Shown here piece after piece: positions 58,838-64,000 of a stretch of 64,000 nucleotides of DNA. A program made the position numbers and the translations under genes. Position 1 is the stretch's first letter. Each line of letters opens with the position of its first letter. The notes beneath the pieces were generated by a model that was given only the letters and a program-made list of their open reading frames with translations, was not told the origin of the DNA and ran no database searches. This DNA comes from Diphasiastrum complanatum (Eukaryota; Streptophyta; Lycopodiopsida; Lycopodiales; Lycopodiaceae): NCBI GenBank assembly GCA_029204225.1, contig CM055106.1:24883368-24947367 (forward strand), written 5' to 3'.

Positions 58838-61760
58838 ATTTGTTTCTTATGACGATATTGAAGATATGATGAATGTTGTAGAACCTCAAAGCTCCTTTAT
58901 TCCAACTGATGTGGTTGTTGAAAAAAACTATGTTATGACACCGCGATATGAATGGTGTATGAAATACGAACCATGTCTAGTGGTGTGTGATGTTACAAAG
59001 GCAAAAGTAAAAAAGATTGGAGTAATGTTGGATATGAGAGAAGCTATAAATGAGAAAGGTGGCGCAACATTAAAATTATTGTTCGCGACACCTGACAATG
59101 ATTTTATGAAATGTTTTGTATCATCTGAGCAGTACAATATTCATTTGATGGACTCTAGCAAGAACAACTCTTCAACTTCATGTGTTTCCTTAGGTTGGAA
59201 AAAATAGATTTTGATGTTTTGAGAATCTCCTATATCAATATTCTTGCTAGGTTTGAAATCATTCGTGATGCTATTCCCAAGCTAGACTTTAGCATTCAAC
59301 AAATCAAGAACAATGCCAAAGACCCATCCATGGCAAAGGAAAAACCAACTACAAAATCTGTTAAACTCAAGTTTAAACAACGAATTTTGGAGAAAAAAAG
59401 GCTCACTACAAATGTTGAAAAACAGGTTGTGGGTTTTGAGTGTCAAGATATTGTAGAATATGACAATAGTACACCTCCAAAAAAGTAGAAAAAGGGCATA
59501 TCTAAAGAAGAGGTGATACATAATGTGATTGATGTTACAGCTCCCAAGACTTTAGCAACTTTAGAGCTCAATAAAAGTATTTTTTTACAAGAGTCTATTG
59601 CCAAGTTGTAGAAGTATGAAAATTGTTATCCGTTGGGTATCAAAACAACACCAAACATAGCTGTTAGAAAGTGCATGCTGCCTCCACCTCAGTACAACTG
59701 CCTACCATTTAATGCTACTTATTGTGAGAAATTAGTGCAATCATTTCTTACTTCACCTGGAATAGTTTCTACTCCTGCTGATTTGATCCCATTTTGTAAA
59801 AATGAAAATGGATCGGTTGAATTGTTGGAGGTAAAACTTTTTTAGGATGTGCATAAAGCGGTGTACAATTTTATATTGTCGACGGGCAAATGCAATTGAA
59901 GCTGCAGAGAAACTTCTAGGAATACTACGCAATAACAAAGGAGAAATAAAAAATGGTGATAAATTGAGAAAATATTATGAGACAAGGAAATCTCATATTC
60001 TAAGTCATTCAATTTCGGCTGTTGATTGTGTAGCCATATCTAGAGCTTTGAATGAAGTTCTGAAAAATACCATTTGAAAAGCTCTTATATGGAGTGGTTG
60101 TATCAAACTAGAATGCAATGGGAGTCATTGGGTCGTCCTAAAAGACATGAGAAAGGTGGCCAGGCTCTTGAAGAATGGAAGGTATGTTGTTTTTTTGTAT
60201 GATGTAATAATGTTTGTATTGTTTTTGTGTAATTTGAATAAATCACTTAGGTTTATGTTTCAATGATGCTGCAAAATTTCAGAAGTATGCTAATAAATGT
60301 AATAATAAAGAATGATTCGAAAGAGGTTTACAATTGGATCTTCCTAACTGATGAGAAATTGGAAAAAGTGGAAAAGGATTTGTCAAATGTGGAAGATAGG
60401 AAAGTTGTGAAATAATCATGGGGAGATAACAAACATGTGCACAAAAATGACGTGTATATCAAGTGTGTATAAGTAGATAAGTCATATTGATATATCAATA
60501 ATTTATGTTTTAAAACACTTGTATCCAATATTTACATTCTTGAATTTTTGTTTGTTTGTCATAACAGGTCATCTTTCAGGACCTGTGCAAGGTTTAAAAG
60601 AAATAGATATGGTAGCACTTTTTGATGGGCTGATTGACGAATCCATAGATTTCAAGTCTGAAGATGTTGAAAATACTCCTCGAGGCGATTCTATTACAAG
60701 TCTAACTCTAGAAGCTTTTTGCATTCGTGTTAAAGATCATAGATTACTGAGAAGAGCCATCAAGTCTTATTTTGTAGAAGAGCTTAATAGGTCTAAAAAA
60801 AAATGGTGTGATTTAGAAAAAAAATATCAATTCACATCCGAGTTTCTAGACAATTTGTCCTTAAAATGTAGAAGTTGGTTAGAAACAACGAGACATAGAA
60901 ATAAAAAACTGAATGTTTACCTGACGTAGCTATAGAATATATCAATTAAAAATATGATTGTGTACATAGTTTATCTAATAGCCAGTCAGATGAGCCCTGG
61001 GTCATTAATAAAAATGAGGACCTGAATATCATAAATCCTTTTCTTATTTCCATTCTGTCGACTCATATTACATTAGGTGTCCTTGATTCCACTTCATTTT
61101 CTAGTTGTACAGAAGATTTTTTGTTGCATTTCTTTCGTCTTATGGAACAAATAGATGATCCATATCCCAAAAGTCTCATGGAAGAAAGAGGTCTTCAATA
61201 TTTGTTTGATGAAATATTGTGTCGTCATCCAATTGTAGCCAAGGAGAAGGATCGAGCACTACATCGACATCAAATACCATTCAACATACCAAAGTACAGT
61301 ATGGTAAAGATTTCTGGTGGAATCATTCGTCCAAGAATGAAAGGCGCTAAAGTACGGAACAATTTCATTGATATGTTAACAAGTTGGCTTGAATTTCATA
61401 CATGTAATACATTGCATTAATTTGTATTTATTTAAATGTAAGTTTTCCTTATTCAATATATGTCCATAAGTTGTACTATCAACTTTAATAACATTGTTTT
61501 TTAATTGCAGTTGAGTCGGACTATATTTTGGATGAATTCACCTATGGAGCACTAGGAAGGGCATCTCTTGTCAAGAGAAGACAACCTATCTCTCTTGTTG
61601 ACATTTCCAAAAGAGATGAGTTTTTGAAAGCATTTTATAATGAGATACTTATTTACCATCCCGTCAAAAACTAAAGCATTGATATTAGATTGTGCAAATA
61701 TCAATGACAATGAAGATGAGTACTTTGGCAAACCAGTTGGCTTTTCAGAAGAAGCAACAA
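58838..61760 (+). pseudogene. Unrecognised multi-exon gene, decayed
   Basis: Coding-like segments follow one another for 2.9 kb with splice-like borders. Acceptors: TTGAATGTGCAG before 58838, CAAAATTTCAG near 60281, TTGTCATAACAG near 60568, TTTTTAATTGCAG near 61511. Donor: GAATGGAAG|GTATGT near 60191. Readable parts include SYDDIEDMMNVVEPQSSFIP, the frame 59180-59845 with in-frame stops at 59486 and 59609 (LLNAKV-antisense excluded), ANAIEAAEKLLGILRNNKGE, WESLGRPKRHEKGGQALEEW, GPVQGLKEIDMVALFDGLID, MVKISGGIIRPRMKGAKVRN and ILDEFTYGALGRASLVKRRQ. At least two stops and three or four frameshifts indicate a pseudogene. I do not recognise the family. Retrotransposon motifs are absent. It could be a captured host gene or part of a DNA transposon. 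Confidence 0.5.
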
Positions 61761-62500
61761 CATAATTGATGCAACATGGAAAAATAAAAAGATGTCTTCG
61801 ATGAGGAGGATGTAATGCATGAAAATGACCAAATGTTGGAAGATAACAAGAGCAATGACAATGATCATATCAATCAAAATATAATGTGAAAAGTATTACT
61901 ACAGTTTGGAAGCTATATGGTTGACATTGCTTTTAAAACTCTTATGTATCTCATGTTTTACTCTAGTATACACATGCATGAAAACATCTGGAGCCTAGTT
62001 CGAGTTGAGCAATTATAATCTAGTTGATGTTGCAAATATGATTGCATAGCAAAGTTGAATATATGAGATATTTGAAAAGGCTAATGTTAGCTATTGTTTA
62101 GCATATTTTGATTGCTTAGTACAGTTCAATAAATGAGATATTCGTTTTGCAATGTCAGTTTTATTAAATTTCAATTTTTTTTAGCATGTTTGATTGTAAA
62201 CTTGGATTTGAAAACAATCTTCACTTGATCTTGAATAATGAGTGCTATCATACTTGTTAATCTTTCGCTTTATACCTCAACATTGAATTTAAATCTATTG
62301 TTGTGTTACATTGAGATTTGTATTGTGGGACCTCCTATTTCATACTTTATTTAAAATTTGATTAAGACATTAAAGTTAAAATCAACAAATGATGTGAGTT
62401 GTGTGAGTTGTACATAGAATGTGATGTGAAAAGTACAGTACTAAGGACCATAAATGGATCTTTGAATGATCCACAAGGTGATTGTATGCTTGTTAAACAA
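61761..62500. other. No gene seen
   Basis: AT-rich sequence with one palindrome half (61994-62006) and no convincing frame. Confidence 0.5.
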
Positions 62501-63104
62501 TCTACCAGAAACTAGTCATCAGAAAACAAGATCTAGTTTAGCAGCTTGATAGGAAACAAGTAGAGACAATCAAAGCATTGATCAATTAGTATAATCCAAC
62601 TCCACACGTGTGGAAATAAGGCTGTAGTACGGCCTGTAGACAGTGTTTACAAAGTTCCAAAGCTGGGTTTCATTGGAAATCAAGAGTAATCACCATACAA
62701 TGAGAGGAAACTCGAGTTTCTCCTTGAGGCTCGAAAAAGTTTCTATCTTCTCACTATGGAGAATGGGAATACATAGTAAAACACATTTCCTTTGCAAAGT
62801 TAGGTGAAAATCCAGCATGTAATAAGGAAGTAGACTCCACTTTGTTGCCCTAATGTGAAAACCCTAGCCTAGATCCAAGAGTCATGCTTGGTAGGTACAA
62901 ATCTCATCATAAATCATGGTCTAGATCCTACAAAGTAGGAATCACTACCAAATAGACACAACAACTCCTCTTGACTCGTGGTAACCTACTTTAGGTGTGT
63001 ATGTACAAGTGGCACTTTGGCCATTCAAGTAACCAACAAACAATATTGACAAAATGTATAATATTCTACATGGCTAGATTTGCCAATGTAGGCAATTTTT
63101 TACA
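62501..63104 (-). repeat. 3' LTR of the Copia element at the window end (left boundary uncertain)
   Basis: On the minus strand the LTR starts TGTAAAAAATTGCC at 63104 right after the polypurine tract. It includes CCACACGTGTGG near 62602. Its far end (CA on the minus strand) is not resolved, so the left coordinate is approximate. Confidence 0.55.
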
Positions 63105-63113
63105 CTCCTCCTC
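63105..63113 (-). promoter_or_regulatory. Polypurine tract of the end element
   Basis: Minus strand TGAGGAGGAG immediately precedes the LTR. Confidence 0.8.
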
Positions 63114-64000
63114 AAATCTAGCCTTGGAGATCACAATGCTTTTATCAATAACTCCAATTGAAGATCTAAGCTTGACAAATGAATCTTTAGGTAAAGGTTT
63201 AGTAAACAAATCAGCCAAGCAACTTGATGATGGCACGTGTTGGAGCTTGATCTCTTTAGCTTGCACTTTTTCCCTCACGAAATGATGAGCAATTTCGATG
63301 TGTTTGTTCCTTGCATGGAATGTAGAATTAGTTGCAAGTGATTGGGCTGATTGGTTGTCACAATAGATGATAGGGATCTCCTCCTCCATGACATGAAGCT
63401 CCAGCAATAGCCTTTTGAGCCACAAGACCTCCTTGCATGTTGATGTCAAGGCCTTTGTATTCGGATTCTGTGGAAGTTAGGGAGATGGTATCTTGCTTTT
63501 TGGAAAGCCATGATACTACTCCATCACATAGAAAGGTGGCAAAGGCACTTGTTGATCTTCTATCCACTTTGTCACCTGCAAAATCCGAGTCACTATAGGC
63601 TCTTAAGCCAAGATTAGTTCCTCTATACAAAATACCAAAATTCTTAGTGAATGAAATGTATCTAAGAACTCTTTTGGCCATCTTCCAATGTGAAACTAGA
63701 GGACTTTGCATGAATTGGCTTAACTTTCCAACACTATAACTAAGATTAGGTCTAGTTATAGTTAAATAGATCAAGGATCCAATAAGCCTTCTATATAATG
63801 TGATGTCCTCAAAGGATGTAGATGCTTTTACATGTTGCTCCATTGGTGTCTCAATGCCTTTACAATTCTTCATTCCAAATCTATCTAGGATGGATGTAGC
63901 ATATTTAGATTGACAAATGAAGCTAAAATCACATCCCCTAATAACTTCTATTCCAAGAATGAAGCTCAATAGGCCGAGATCTACCATCTTAAACTCTTTT
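63114..64000 (-). pseudogene. Copia RT C-terminus and RNase H, partial at window end
   Basis: The minus-strand frame enters from beyond the window (its first residues in view are MVDLGLLSFILGIEVIRG) and covers the RT thumb/connection (ITRPNLSYSVGKLSQFMQ, HWKMAKRVLRYIS) and RNase H (AYSDSDFAGDKVDRRSTSAF, VVSWLSKKQDTISL, TESEYK). A 1-bp insertion near 63450 (AAAGGCC where AAAGCC fits) shifts the frame. The rest, CKEVLWLKRLLLEL, CDNQSAQSLATN, HARNKHIEIAHHFVRE and LADLFTKPLPKDSF, lies in the next frame, which runs through the polypurine tract into the LTR. All RNase H catalytic acids are present. Where element A has a stop in SWLSKKQ, this copy has Trp. Confidence 0.9.

Overview
This looks like nuclear DNA of a land plant. 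The evidence is AT-rich intergenic sequence, very long (GA)n microsatellites, many Ty1/Copia LTR retrotransposons whose primer-binding sites match the initiator tRNA-Met type (TGGTATCAGAGCC), a Ty3/Gypsy relic with a TGGCGCCG-type primer site, and a relic reverse transcriptase of a Penelope-like/unclassified type. The last, with the long GA tracts, makes me lean towards a non-seed plant (fern, lycophyte or bryophyte), but the sequence does not settle this. No bacterial-style operons, rRNA, tRNA or CRISPR arrays were found. I see no intact gene.

Layout. 1-5900 is the least repetitive part and may hold the 3' exons of an unrecognised host gene (3835-4392). 5900-9900 holds a compound microsatellite, a retroelement 5' relic and a truncated Copia element on the minus strand (LTR 9199-9891, gag 7885-8441). 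9900-12334 has degenerate tandem repeats and another minus-strand LTR (11680-12334). 13.1-14.6 kb has two convergent fragments of one Copia family. 15.0-17.4 kb is a decayed Ty3/Gypsy gag-protease frame on the minus strand, followed by its PBS and LTR. 19.6-34 kb is a three-level nest: a minus-strand reverse-transcriptase relic (19960-21194) was hit by element B (21195-32010, 5-bp target duplication CTTTA), and the 5' LTR of B was hit by Copia element A (21821-27624). 34.3-37.7 kb is Copia element D (minus strand). 38.3-39.4 kb is a gag relic followed by an array of palindromes. 39.6-42.6 kb is Copia element E (minus strand, close relative of A). 42.6-44.2 kb has three copies of a fold-back repeat. 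44.6-45.8 kb is a Copia gag-protease relic. 45.8-48.6 kb is a degenerate repeat array between two direct repeats. 48.9-49.5 kb has two huge GA tracts. 49.77-54.03 kb is chimeric Copia element C. 54.0-57.8 kb has gag fragments, a GC-rich fold-back and a 362-bp tandem duplication. 57.8-62 kb contains an unrecognised, spliced-looking, decayed gene flanked by palindromes. The window ends in the 3' half of another Copia element (minus strand, 63066-64000).

How the parts relate. A, C, D, E, G and the end element are members of related Copia lineages (shared gag N-terminal SNYSIWK signature, shared leader, LTRs starting TGTGA/TGTAA and ending CA). A is the most complete but has nonsense codons and frameshifts. 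B and C are non-autonomous in appearance: in C the Copia polyprotein stops in the linker after integrase, and RT/RNase H is replaced by a protein module that I do not recognise. B carries the same module twice in tandem behind a degenerate zinc knuckle. This module is conserved at protein level between B and C and is the best candidate here for something undescribed.
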